64,000 bases of DNA from Cricetomys ansorgei. Its lineage: Eukaryota > Chordata > Mammalia > Rodentia > Nesomyidae. Position numbers and translations under genes: made by a program. Under the pieces are notes generated by a model. That model saw only the letters and a program-made list of their open reading frames with translations. It was not told the origin of the DNA and searched no databases. Shown here piece by piece: positions 1-11,117 of the stretch (the stretch's first letter is position 1; each line of letters starts with the position of its first letter). The DNA lies in contig JAMJFZ010001074.1 in the NCBI GenBank assembly GCA_026225945.1, forward strand, positions 1,511,501 to 1,575,500. Direction: 5' to 3'.

Positions 1-961
1 ATTACTCACAGTGCTGTGGGGTGCCGTCACACATCAGCCAGGGACGCCGTGTCCCCACTCAGAGCCGGTTTCATTCGTCCTCACCCTTGTGTCTCTGGGA
101 TGCTTATCTCGAGGCAACTCTTAGCGAACATCGTTTGTCTGCTGCCGTTTCAGTAAGCGCTCCGAGAGCACCATGCTGTTTGCCGTTCGTTGTACAGTGG
201 ACTGTGATTCATCCATTTGCTTTTTTGTGGTAGTTCTGGTTTCAGCACTGAAGATGCTGCTGTAGCAGCTTCTTTCCTGAAGGTAGTTCCTGAAAGTGGA
301 ACATCTCAGGGAGACCCATGTGTCTCCCCACTGGAGCCTTCCTAATACTGTGTGAGAAAATTGGAAAAAATTGCCTGGAATTATAGATGATTCTATTGTA
401 GTAGTTTGTAAAACGTTTCTTAAAAATTTAACTTTTTATTCTTAACTTTAGCCACACGAGGTCTCCAAAGGATTTTGTATTTTATGAGTTAAGATTCTCT
501 TTTTTTAATTTCTCAAGCTAGATGTGTTTATTTTGTAACACTTTTAGATTTAGAACAAATACTAGGCCAAGGTGGTAGTCGGCTGAATTAGACACTCCTG
601 AATAGTGATGAATAGTTTTTTTCAGGTTGTTTGTCTTTGCGCAGGATGTATTTGTCGGATGGGATCAGTCATACTACCCTGTTATTCTTCTGTTTGTTGT
701 CAAAATGTATATAGAGAGACAAATAGCAGCGGTTTTGAGATTGCTTTGGTTTAGATATTTTTATGTTTATAGAACATAGCTTATAGTGGAAAGAAAACGT
801 ATGGAAAGCACTACATTAATTATTAATTGTTACTAATATTTGCTATCTCAAACTGAGTTTCAAGGCAAGAGTGGTGAACATTAGCAGGTGGTGCTTACTT
901 CTCAGTTCAGGGAAATGGGGATGTCCTGGGCACTGGCATAGCCAAGGAAGCCTTTGTGTAG

Positions 962-1086
962 GAGGTGAGTGCATGGGACACCTGCGGGGTGCAGGAGATG
1001 AGTGCATGGGACACCTGCGGGGTGCAGGAGATGAGTGCATGGGACACCTGTGGGATGCAGGAGGTGGTGAGTGCATGGGACACCTC
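962..1086. repeat. 33-bp minisatellite, about 3.6 copies
   Basis: The motif gagtgcatggg recurs at 967, 1000, 1033 and 1069, so the spacing is 33, 33 and 36 bp. The first two units (GAGTGCATGGGACACCTGCG followed by gggtgcaggagat) are identical and the later ones differ by a few bases. Because every period is a multiple of three, both strands stay open across it, which creates repetitive open frames that are not evidence of a gene. Confidence 0.92.
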
Positions 1087-1220
1087 AGTCACCTCACCCG
1101 TCAGTGCCCAGTGACTTTAGCAGTCTGACCTTTGAAATAAGTGCTCGAATGTTTCCTTTACATTTCTGTGCTGCGAATTTAAAGAACATGTTGAAGTCTA
1201 GTGTTATGGTAGAGAGATTT

Positions 1221-1283
1221 ATAATAATAATAGTATAGTAATAATTATAAATAATTCATAATAATAATAAAAATAATACTAAT
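1221..1283. repeat. Degenerate (ATA)n low-complexity tract
   Basis: Runs of ataataat interrupted by gta and aaa; about 63 bp of almost pure A/T. Simple-sequence DNA with no coding signal. Confidence 0.85.
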
Positions 1284-1639
1284 GATATTAGGAGTAGTAT
1301 TTTGACTGCAGAAAACCAAACATCGTCTGTGCTTCTTTAAACAAAGGATTTTCAGGTGTGATTATTGTATCCTGGAGACTTACATCCCTCAAATGCCGTT
1401 TTCAGTGACAGATGTTTGAAATAACCACCACAGCATTTCAATTTAGTCCTCTGTATTAGAGGCTGTTCATCACTTTGCTGTGCTTTGGTTTTCAAGACTT
1501 TTAAGGAAAATGTTTAGTAGTATTAGTGTCAAAGTGAAGTTCAGGTTCAAATCTATATGAAGTAAGTTTCTGTTACGGTTAAAGTCCAACTTCTTCCCAA
1601 TGTCATTATTTCTGTTTGGTGTTAGTTAAAAAATACCAG

Positions 1640-1715
1640 GCCAAGCCAGTTGTGGTGGTGTATGTGCCTTTAATCCCAGCACTTGGGAGGGGAGGCAGAG
1701 TCAGGTGGTGGTGTC
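1640..1715 (+). mobile_element. B1 SINE fragment (5' half)
   Basis: Contains the B1 left-end hallmark cctttaatcccagcacttgg followed by gaggcagagtcagg, then loses similarity. This 7SL-derived rodent SINE is cut off at about 75 bp of the usual 140. Confidence 0.8.
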
Positions 1716-2105
1716 TATTGATTTTTTTAAAATTTGGTTTGTGATCTTCCTGTTTCTTGGTGTGATGAGTGAGTTTTGGTGTTAACTTGTGGCTTGTCCT
1801 TGTTATGACGTGAGAATCCACATCTTATTTAGACCTTCTGTCCAATGTACCAGGAGGGGTAGATGAGAAAACACTCTTCCCTTCCCCATGAAGAAGTCCT
1901 CTAGCCAAGATACAGCGATGCTGTTGTCACTTTACTTCCATGGAGTTATTTTAATATAATTAAATTATTAGCCTATTGATTATATTGCAGATATTTACTA
2001 GAGTAGAGTTTCGTAGAGGTGTAAATATGATTAAAAGCCTCTTCATTTTTTTCTAGTTTGAACTGTAAAATATTTTTAAAAAATTTAAATTAATTTAATT
2101 TTTTG

Positions 2106-2251
2106 TGTTTTTCAAGACAGGGTTTCTCTGTCATAACTCTGGCTGTCCTGGAACTCATAGGCCAGGCTGGCCTCGAACTCCCAGAGATCCGCCTGCCTCT
2201 GCCTCCCGAGTGCTGGAATTAAAGGCATGTGCCACTACCACCCAGCTGGCT
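2106..2251 (-). mobile_element. B1 SINE, antisense
   Basis: Reads as the complement of B1: gacagggtttctctgt, ggctgtcctggaactca, ggccaggctggcctcgaact, gagtgctggaattaaaggca, in that order. Near full length; the T-rich run on its left is the tail. Confidence 0.95.
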
Positions 2252-2597
2252 AGCCTTTCTTATTAGGATATTTTCTTTCACTGTCTAGGTAATTTTATTA
2301 ATCTAGATGTCTAGCTGAACTTTAATAAAACGTCCTTTTCTTATGTCTAAACTTCTTGATATCGATAGATGTTTCCAATAGATTCTCAGCTTATTGATGC
2401 ATCCTCTGAGCTGCACACGATTACATATTCCTTTATTCATCGTTAAAATCAGTCATTGAGTAGCTGCTGTGTACCAAGTTTGTTGTTACGTGGTAAAGGT
2501 ACAAAACGGACTAGGAGTCTTACCTTCCAGCTTCCGGAGAGGAGTTAGCAATGACAGGAGAGCTGGTTGTGGGTCTTGAAGACCCCACTCCTAGTCT

Positions 2598-2698
2598 GCT
2601 ATGGTGGCACTAGCTGCGAACCAGTACTCGGGAGGGTGGCTGAGGAAGAAGGCTCTTGACTTTGAGGCCAACCTGGGCTACATTAAGCAACAAGCAAC
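2598..2698 (+). mobile_element. Diverged B1-like SINE
   Basis: Resembles the older B1/PB1 group: atggtggcac, then cagtactcgggaggg, then ttgaggccaacctgggctac. Many mismatches, so subfamily is not assigned. Confidence 0.65.
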
Positions 2699-3027
2699 CA
2701 TAAGAAAGTCACTCCATAGGTTGGAAGCTGAGGAAGTCGGCTTCCCAAGGGAGTGTCAGTAACAGATGTCGGAAGCGCGACAGCTGGGCAGATGGGAGTT
2801 TTTTGGTGAGTGGAGCTAGTTTGGTGGCCTGTTCTGCATGAACATGACAGGCTGAGGCAGGACAGAGGGGTGGTGTGGAGGGGAAAGGTGTGCAATGTGG
2901 AACGGAACGAAGGTGAAAGGCGGGGCAGATGTATCATGGCGGGCTGGATGAAAAAGGGTAGACATGGCTGCTGACAGGAGCGTTTTCATAGTGATCTTTC
3001 TACTTCAGCCTTTCTTTTCTTCTCTGC

Positions 3028-3106
3028 TTTTGGTACTGGGAATTAACTGAGGGGCCTTGCATGTGCTAGAGCATTGACCTACATGCTTAGCTCCCAAATG
3101 ATCATC
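3028..3106 (-). mobile_element. ID-like SINE, antisense
   Basis: Ttggtactgggaattaactgaggggccttgcatgtgctagagcattgacc-type order is the complement of the tRNA-Ala-derived ID element (promoter-box half at the right). Diverged; it could be the ID half of a B4. Confidence 0.7.
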
Positions 3107-3267
3107 AGCATTCCCAACTATCAAAGTAGCTTATATATTGGCAAATGGTTAAATAAGTTACATTTTTAAATAAGCAGAACAATTGTCATCTATTTTTATT
3201 TTTAAGAAAAATGGTTTGGGCATTATAAACAGAGAAGGTATACTGTCAGAAAACCCTAGCACTACAT

Positions 3268-3478
3268 GTCTGAGTCTCAGTGTATAGATTCTCAGTGCAT
3301 AGACACTCAGTGTATAGTATATAGAGTCTCAGGGTATAGATCTCAGTGCATAGACACTCAGTGTATAGTCTCAGGGTATAGATCTCATTGTATAGAGACT
3401 GAGGGTATAGTCTCGGTGTATAGAGTCTCATGGTATAGAGTCTCAGTATACGGATTCTCAGTGTATAGATTCTCAGCT
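3268..3478. repeat. Degenerate tandem array of a ~14-bp unit
   Basis: About 15 variants of tctcagtgtataga in a row, with unit lengths of roughly 12-17 bp and substitutions (gggtataga, gtgcataga, cggtgtatag). Both strands are open for 60-77 codons here only because the unit lacks stops in some frames. Confidence 0.9.
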
Positions 3479-3859
3479 AGCTCACCAACTGCTTTCTAGA
3501 GGACTGTGTTGATTTTCTATCTTTCTTGTTTTATTATTTCTATTTAAACTTTTTTTAAAAAAAAAGTGACTTTAAATTAGCTTAAACATCCTGGCATTTC
3601 TTTGGATAGTCCCTTGTAAGAACCATTAATGAAAGTAAATATTAATGTGTTAAATAGCAGAAATAAATCTTGCACACAGCAGGGAAATGCTGGTCTCTAG
3701 GAAAACATTTAAAGAGGAAATGTTCCTGAAATCCTGGTCTTCTTGCCTCTGCCAATCTGCGATTATGTGCGTGGGCCTCAGGCTCAGGAAAGAATATTTC
3801 CTTATTGTTTAAAAAAAATCTGTTTCGTATGGCTTTTCTTTAAAAATTACACTAGGCTT

Positions 3860-3958
3860 TAGCTCTGTGTGTTGGTGTACTATAATCCCAGTGCTCAGGG
3901 TGCTGAGGTAAGAGGATTGCATGTTCGGGCCAACCTGGTCATGCAGCAAGACACCATC
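3860..3958 (+). mobile_element. Diverged B1-like SINE
   Basis: Tgtgttggtgtactataatcccagtgctcaggg-type start, then gctgaggtaagaggattgca and gccaacctggtcatg. Matches the B1/PB1 order with heavy divergence. Its right end runs into the A/T microsatellite block, as expected for expansion from a SINE tail. Confidence 0.65.
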
Positions 3959-3977
3959 CAAATTATCTATTTTATAT

Positions 3978-4312
3978 CATATGTATATATATATGTATAT
4001 GTATATGTATATACACACACACACATGTATACACACACATACATGTATACACACACACATACACATACATGTATACACACATACACATACATATATACAC
4101 ACACATATATGTTGTATATTATATATCGGTATATATATGTATATTATATATATACCGATATATAATATACAATATATATAATATATTATATATATACATA
4201 TAATAATATATAATATATATAATATACACATATATACCGATATATAATATACAACATATATATGTGTATATATGGTATATTACATATACTACATATATAG
4301 TACATATATGTT
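3978..4312. repeat. AT/AC compound microsatellite with long inverted repeats
   Basis: Tracts of TA, TG and CA dinucleotides, about 335 bp. Inside it 4112-4138 is the exact reverse complement of 4146-4172 (27-bp stem, 7-nt loop, core tcggta/taccga). A further copy at 4230-4255 pairs exactly with 4111-4136. No gene. Confidence 0.93.
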
Positions 4313-4814
4313 ACACATTCCTTCTCTGGTGGAAGCGCTGTTGTGTTGTCAGTTGCTTTCCTGTTACCGATACCTTCTCTGTGTTTTCTTGGCATTTAGG
4401 TGAGTGAGGCATTCTACATATATGAAGATTCAGAGTTTGAAAATTGATAGACGAGAAGGTGCTAACTGAGTGAGAGGGTTTGTAAAGGGTTTAGTTAAGC
4501 GGTGAGCATCTTTCCTTGAGAAGAACAAGTGGGCTGTACCCGCAGTAAGTTTACTAACAGCCGAGAAAGCAGCAGCACGTAAGCTTCGGAGGCATGAACT
4601 TGGCCATTTGTCTCACTAATTCGACTTGATTTTTGTAAATATACCTGTTTATACGGGGTCATGGGTTTAATTACATAAAGTCTCCTCATTAACTGAAGTA
4701 CTTTGTCCCTCAAGGTTTTTCTCAGAGGGTTGTACTATAAAATTTACCTTAGTATCCTCTCCCCCAATTACAGAGTTTGTATTTACATGTAATTTACAGA
4801 TCAGGTTTTAAAAC

Positions 4815-5066
4815 TTATTTTACTATTTTATGTGCATAAATATTTTGCTGGCATATATGCTTGTACACATACATACACATCTGTATATGTATAGACACAT
4901 ACATACATGTCTGTGCATAGTGCTCGTGGAGGCCAGAAGAGGACAACAGATCCCCTGGAACCGGAGTCACAGACTGTGTGAGCTGCCACATGGGTGCCGG
5001 AAACTGAACCCGGGTTGTCTAGAAGAGCAGCTAGTGCTCTTAACCACTGAGCCATCTCTCTAGCCC
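4815..5066 (-). mobile_element. B3/B2-type SINE, antisense
   Basis: Order as in the complement of B2/B3: ttattttactattttatgtg tail, internal acatacatacacat expansion, ggaggccagaagaggacaac, tgaacccgggttgtctagaa, gagcagctagtgctcttaac, cactgagccatctctctagc. The tRNA-derived head is at the right end. Confidence 0.93.
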
Positions 5067-6212
5067 TGGCAAAAACATTATTTTTGGAAACTAGTCATGA
5101 TTCAGGAGTAGAGCTTTTAAATTGTCTATGATTATCATCTTAAACAAGAAACCCTATCACAAGTATCAAAAGAGCTTTTATTATTTCAGTTGAAGGCAAA
5201 GAGACTGCATTGCACGATGCGGCTGCTGGGGAAAAGGAAAGGGGGCGATGGAGGCAAAGGTTAATCACTGCCACGTTTAGACACAGTATTCGTGGTTTTG
5301 ATAACACCCAAGCCTCTGAAGCAGATGTTATCATTTTATGACAGGGAGAGGCACTCTGGGTCAACAACCAAACTGAACCCAAACAAACAGTAACAGTAAC
5401 AGCAACAACAAAAGCCCCAAAATCTTCTGAAGCTGCAGGATCACTAGTGAGTGAGAATCAAACCAGTTAGACTTCCAGTCCTTGAGATGCTTGAAAGTCT
5501 CCCTTCTACTAACATAAGGGTGTGATGTACAGGTTCATAAGAGACAAAATTCTCCTTGTCACTGAACTCAGTGCAGCTGCCACCTGTCGTAGGGTTTCAC
5601 TGTCTGCTCTGCAGCAAGGCTTCCTTTCTTTCTGCCTTGGATTGGAGGCTTCCTTCAGAGCCTGTTGGCCTTGTTTATCTCCCAGGGTCTGTGGATTTAG
5701 CCTCCTGTCTTTTCATCGGCCCCTCCTGTCAAACCTCCCCCGCAGAAGTGGGATTTCTTGCTATTATTTTCTCTGATTAGTCTGGGATTATCCTCTTATC
5801 TCTTGTTTCAGTGCAACAGTTTTTTTCTATCCTTACCTTCTTTTTGTGAGTTTTTTTTTTTAAGTCTCTAGCTCAAGTCTTGACCCCCAGAGCAGTGAAA
5901 ATCTCTGAAGTTTGCTCCCTCTGCTTTTTTCTTTAAGTACCTCCCTTCTCTAAGAAAAAAGCCTCTGATATTGTCACCAAATCAATCATTTGTCTGTCTA
6001 CCTTCCAACCTATAATCTGGTTTAAAATAAACAGCACTAAGGTTGAGAACAGACTCTCTTGTTTGCCGAAGAGGGCCCCCCTCCCCATCCCTGAAGTCCA
6101 TAGTAGTCCATGGTAAGTTTTAAAAACTGTCCCTTGATATCATTGTGAATTTGTGAATTCTCTTTGTGCTGTCAGCTCTAGCCTTTTCCTTTTCCTTCCT
6201 TCCTTCCTTTTT

Positions 6213-6366
6213 TTTTTTTTGATTTTTCAAGGCATGGTTTCTCTGTTGTAACTCTGGCTGTCCTGGAACTCACTCTGTAGACCAGGCTGGCCTTGAACTC
6301 ACAGAGATCTGCCTGCTTCTGCCTCCAGAGCGCTGGGACTAAAAGGTGTGTGCCACCACCGCCTGG
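6213..6366 (-). mobile_element. B1 SINE, antisense
   Basis: Complement of B1: ggtttctctgttgtaactct, ggctgtcctggaactcactc, ccaggctggccttgaactca, gagatctgcctgcttctgcc, then ggtgtgtgccaccaccgcct. A TTCC/poly-T run at 6190-6220 forms the tail side. Confidence 0.95.
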
Positions 6367-7484
6367 TGAGCCAACTTCTCTTAAGCATGCAGAGCTGTGC
6401 TTTGCATCGCATGAGAGTGGGCAGAAACCCTGAGCATACCGTGCAGGTCTTCTAGGTTGCCTCGACATCTCATGCAAAGGCTGTTTGAGAAAAGAATGCA
6501 CTGTGAGTGGGTCTCCGTGGCGTCTCTGGTGGACATGTTGGTCCATGCCACATTACAGGGTTGGCCCTTTCCTGGAGGAAGCATCGATATCAGAGGATGA
6601 TGTCACATGGTATCTTTAAAATGGTTCGTCTCTCGCTTCTTACCCTGCATCTGGTACGTTTAGTGACTATGAAGTAATTGATGTAATTGGTACGACTCTT
6701 GGAGGTTGTTATCAGGATGTCTGCCCTATAACTGGGGAACGCAGACATACTGAAGGCCCATTGCGAATCTGTGGGTAAGCTGAATGATCCCACACATAAG
6801 CACTCCTTAATACCTGGAATCTGCAAGTATGTAGGGCAAATGGCAGAGGGGAAGTGAGGTTGCAGATGGGTTAAGATTGCAAACAAACTGTTCTTGTCTT
6901 AGAGAAGTAACTCTTTAGGTGGTTTAATTAACGGCTGAGAGTCCTTACATGTGGCAAAAGGAAAGGGAAGAGGTCAAAGTAATGCATCCCTCCCACTGAC
7001 ACTGAGAAACAAACTGTAATCAAGGGATGAGGTTGCATCTGGGAGCTGGAGGAACCAGCCGCAGATGGACATTCCCCTAGAACATCCCTGGAGAAAGGAA
7101 CACTAGATTTGGCCTCTGAGAACTGCTGCTGGAATTCTGACTCTGGGAATTGTTGGATTGGAAATGCATGTTGTTTGAAGCCACTGAATTCATGGTAGCT
7201 TGCATCTTACAGTCAGAGGGCAGTACACTCCCAGAAGTATGAGGTAGCCAGTGTGAGCTGTTTCAAGCCACGACCTAGGAAAGTCACACACCAGTGTCAG
7301 TAGGCAGAGTGTGATGTAAACTTTATCTTACTGTCCATCCTGGCTGTAATGAGCTTAATTGGTAACTGCTTACTGCAATTAAATCACACCATTGTTGTCT
7401 TTCTTGGGGGCCCAGGTTCTTTTGCCTTGTTTTTAATACTGTTGAAATAGAGATCACTTTCTTACACCTGAAAAATGTTAAGCT

Positions 7485-7548
7485 CAGGGCTAGGAGTGTA
7501 ACTCAGTGGTAGGGAGCCTGCCCAGGAAAGCTCTGCATAAACAGTAGT
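7485..7548 (+). mobile_element. ID SINE fragment
   Basis: Gggctaggagtgtaactcag followed by tggtagggagcctgcccagg matches the tRNA-derived ID head with its A-box-like part; the 3' half is eroded. Confidence 0.7.
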
Positions 7549-8251
7549 TCCGACTGACATGCTGGACACATGTAGGAAGAACTTAATAGGCTAATTGCCA
7601 CCTGAGCAGTTTCTAGTTAAATAAGGGTACCACTTATGTATGAATTACCATATAGATGCCTCTGCCTTACAGTCCTAGGTAACTCTTAGCTGTGGCACAA
7701 AGCTTATTAAATTGAGCAAGACAGGAGACTGCCCACCATACGGAATGAAACCCTGTTTCTCCTGCGCAGTGGGAACAGCCTGGCCTGCAGCTTGCCTGTC
7801 GCCCTGTCTCCTTTGCTCTTACATATCCACACAGAGACAGACACATGGCTCAGCCTCTTGTCATCCTCTGGGGCTTCTTGAGCTTAATTCCGAGGACCTG
7901 CGTACACCGAAAGACTTCTAAAAAAGTTTTCACCTGGCTCCTTCCCTGTTTCCTCCGACTGTATTTTCCCTCTGTGCCAGCACTGCAAAGATGGACTTGA
8001 CGGATGTGTGTTGTAGTCACTTGCTGTCATTATCCCATATAGTAAAATAGCACCACTGTCACAGTACCGATGTGCCACAGTGCTCTGCACACACAGACAT
8101 TAAGATTAACTTAACGAACAGTTCTAGAGTTACATCCTGGCCGAGTGTAGCCAGTAATGCTGGTGGTTCAGCTGTCGTTGCTCCCTACAGAGTCCTCTGC
8201 CAAGTATCTGTGGGTGTCTTTTTTTCTAACTTAAAAGTTTAGACATCCCTA

Positions 8252-8355
8252 CTCAGTGTAGCCTGGGTGGGCTGCTAGTGCCCCACACTCACAGAGGTCT
8301 ACCTGCCTCTGCCTACAGAGTACTAGGATTAAAGGCGTGCACCGCCACACCCAGC
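8252..8355 (-). mobile_element. B1 SINE, antisense, partial
   Basis: Has cacagaggtctacctgcctc, tgcctacagagtactaggat and taaaggcgtgcaccgccaca in the order expected of complemented B1; the tail-side half (left) is deleted or diverged. Confidence 0.88.
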
Positions 8356-8559
8356 TTGAAGTTCAGTGTTTGTGTTTCAAAGTATTTTGTATGTGTTTTG
8401 CTGGATGAAGACTGGAATCAGAATCTTACTCAGAAAGTCCTCAAGTATACATTTGCATGGGAATTTAGTCATGTTAGTTTTAGACTTAAAAATGCAAAGT
8501 CTTTAGCTTTAAATCATACACAGAAGTTTTATTTTTACCCAGCTTTAATCAGATACGGT

Positions 8560-9360
8560 TAAAATGTAATAAACTTTGTACATTTTAAGTTTGTGTCAAT
8601 CAAAGTCCATATAAACATCTTGTTACCATAATTCCAGTTAAGTTCCATACTTCCCTCTTCCCCAGAGTTCCCTCTGCTTCTTTGTAATTGTTTTCCCTTT
8701 ATCTCCAACTTTCACTCCAAGGAACTGCTGGTCTGATTGTTGTAGTTAGAGGGCAGTTCAGGCTGCGTTAGAATCTCATACAAATGGAATCATTAGCACC
8801 CTGTACTGCCTGGTGTTCTCTCCTTGACATAATGAAATGAGTCTTCGCTGTTGAGTGTGGGGAGTTTGTTCCGCTTAACTGTTGTAGTAGTTTTATGTCA
8901 TACGACTATACCAAGGGCTGTTGGTTATTCACTTGCCAAATCCTCGGGTCGTTTCCAGCCTTTGGCTATTTTCAGTAAAGCTGTTAAGAACATTCCTGAA
9001 TTTTTGGTCTTCTCACAGACACACTTCTTTTGGGTAAAGACCTAGGAGTGGAATTGGCTAGGTTAGGTAGGGAAATATGTACCCTTCCGTGTGAGAAACA
9101 ACGGGAATATTTTTGAAGTAATTCACAGTTCTCTTCTCTGCTGCCGGTGTGTGAGAGCTGTGGATTTTCGTCATCGCTCTCAGCTATTGCCAGAGCTGGT
9201 GTTCTTGCCTTGAGTCACTATGATGAGCTCATGGTGATTTCACCTTTGGGTTTTAATTTGCTTCTTTATGACCAGTGCTGTTTCATGTGCTTATTGGGTG
9301 TTCATTCATGTATCTACTCCACCCACTTTAACTGTGGGATTGCTCGTGTTCAGTTATAGG
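8560..9360 (-). mobile_element. Old, diverged L1 remnant, antisense
   Basis: Recognisable blocks of mammalian L1 on the complement: catacaaatggaatcattag, tatacc..gttggttattcact, tcgtttccagcctttggcta, aagctgttaagaacattcct, gggtaaagacctaggagtgg, gttttaatttgcttctttat. Weak similarity continues to about 9760. Heavily mutated and incapable of encoding protein. Confidence 0.65.
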
Positions 9361-9385
9361 AATTTTTATGGGTAAATTTTTTTCA

Positions 9386-9416
9386 CCCCCCCCCCACACA
9401 CACACTCACACACACT
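9386..9416. repeat. C10 homopolymer and short CA tract
   Basis: Ten Cs (9386-9395) followed by acacacacactcacacacac. Simple repeat. Confidence 0.85.
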
Positions 9417-10525
9417 GTGATATGTTCTCCAAGCTTTTGGTTTACCTTTTAATTTTCTCATGAACTCAGAAGATAAAAAGTTTGAATATCAAACATGTAG
9501 TTTCCTCTTTAGTGATTAGTGGCTTTTATATACTAAGAGTTTCTGCCTATTCTGGAAGCATTTAGGCTTGTATTTCCTTCTTGTATAGTTTTACATAGTT
9601 TAAGCTTACAATCTTAAGCCATCAGTTTTAGAATTTAGTGGCTTTTATTACTTTAGGTCTTGTTTAAATATAACTTTGGTGTAGGTGCACTTCCCATGCC
9701 TTTGTTTTTCTCATATTGAATCCTGCTATTTGAATAACTTTGGAGTCACTCCTTTTGATTCCCTTGTGAGATGAAACGCTTTGTACCCGTCAAGGAGAGT
9801 TCCTGGATGGAAGCTATGTCTTCAGAGACTGGTAGGTTGCTTAGAACTGCAGAATGTGGAGAGGTAGCAATGTTGCAAGTCCAGAGGCTATGCCATTCCT
9901 TACCTTGGCCTAGCTTTAGCCCCCTGAATAGCCATTCCTAGCCCCCCTCTGTGTCAGAACTAACATCCTGTGACTAATAGATAAAAACCTTTTAGAATCT
10001 GTTAACTTCTTGCTAACCTCAAAGCTAAGAATGTCATCAGATAGCATCTGAAGCCTATAGAAAAGTTCCCCCTGTCTTGCTGTTATGTTTTAAATCTGCT
10101 TTGAATTATGACTTTCTTTGTTCTGTAAGACGATATAATGCCATCAAACTGCTTTCACACAGGAACATGGAATCCATAGTAATCTAAATCTGTGTTCTTG
10201 GGCCGTGGTCCTTCAGATATACATGTTTTCTTGCACGGCCTCTCAGGAAAACCATGAGAAGACATCTAAGCCATTTTCTTGCACAGTAGACACTGTTCTT
10301 GAAATTTATTTTCCTTAAAATATACATTACAGTTTGTATTTCTTTCTCTGGCAGTGAAGTTTCTGAAAGAAAGCATGTGTGTTTAATACAAAAATAGGTT
10401 TATTTTCAAAGGATCTGCTTTTTCAAATCAGAGTCACACTTGCCCAACAGAGGGTATGGGTCACATTAGCACGTGGTTCTGGCGACACTGAACAAGAGGA
10501 GGCACATCTTGGCACATGGCAAATG

Positions 10526-10780
10526 AGTGTGTGGGGTGTGTGTGTGTGTGTGTGTGTATGTGTGTATGTATGTGTGGTGTGTGTGTATGTGTGTTGTGTA
10601 GAATATGTGTGTATGGGTGTGTCTGTGTGTGGGGTGTGTGTGTATGTGTGTATGTATGTGTGTGTGCATGTGCATGTGTGCATATGTGTGTGTGTGTGTG
10701 CATGTGCGTGTGTGCATATGTGTATGTGTGTGTATGTGTATGTATGTGTGCATGTGTGTGTGTGTGTGGTGTGTGTGGTG
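10526..10780. repeat. Long TG-rich microsatellite
   Basis: About 255 bp of (TG)n with regular interruptions by ta, ca and gg. It makes low-complexity open frames on both strands that contain only Val/Cys/Tyr or His/Thr/Ile and are not genes. Confidence 0.95.
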
Positions 10781-11079
10781 AATATAGATGGATAGTAAAG
10801 ACACCCTGGCCTGTGAAGGAGTGAAAGATTAAGAAAGGATAGAAGGTTGAATTTTTGTTCTTAGCCATTTCCTTGATTGACGAAGAAGAGTTTGGGGGTC
10901 AGGTCACCCAGACAGGCAGGCATGGATGGCTGCCTCCGCCCGTGGTTTTCTGCTTCCATTTCCTTTTCTAAGTGTTCTCTGCTTTCTTCTGGCCTCCCAG
11001 GTTTGAGGGTGCTGATTGATCCTACTGGTGCCTTATCACAGATAGAACCACTTCTCAGGATTGTGAAGACACAGTAGAA

Positions 11080-11117
11080 AGCTTGTTTTTTTTGTTTTTG
11101 TTTTTGTTTTTTTTTTG
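11080..11117. repeat. T-rich (GTTTTT)n tract
   Basis: Tttttttgtttttgttttt-type run; probable eroded antisense poly-A tail with no SINE body that I can recognise next to it. Confidence 0.75.

Noticed and set aside
843..1128. Overlapping open frames on both strands with repeated CMGHLRGAGD-type peptides
   Set aside because: Produced by the 33-bp minisatellite whose period is a multiple of three; no homolog, splice or conservation evidence.
3262..3480. Possible CRISPR-like array
   Set aside because: Units are adjacent and degenerate with no unique spacers, and the context is a mammalian intron.
3869..4395. His/Thr/Tyr/Ile-rich open frames on both strands
   Set aside because: Translation of AT/AC microsatellite DNA.
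6178..6546. 122-codon minus-strand open frame
   Set aside because: Mostly antisense B1 SINE translation; no gene.
10379..10868. Four open frames of 86-138 codons
   Set aside because: Translation of a TG microsatellite (Cys/Val or His/Thr repeats); low complexity only.
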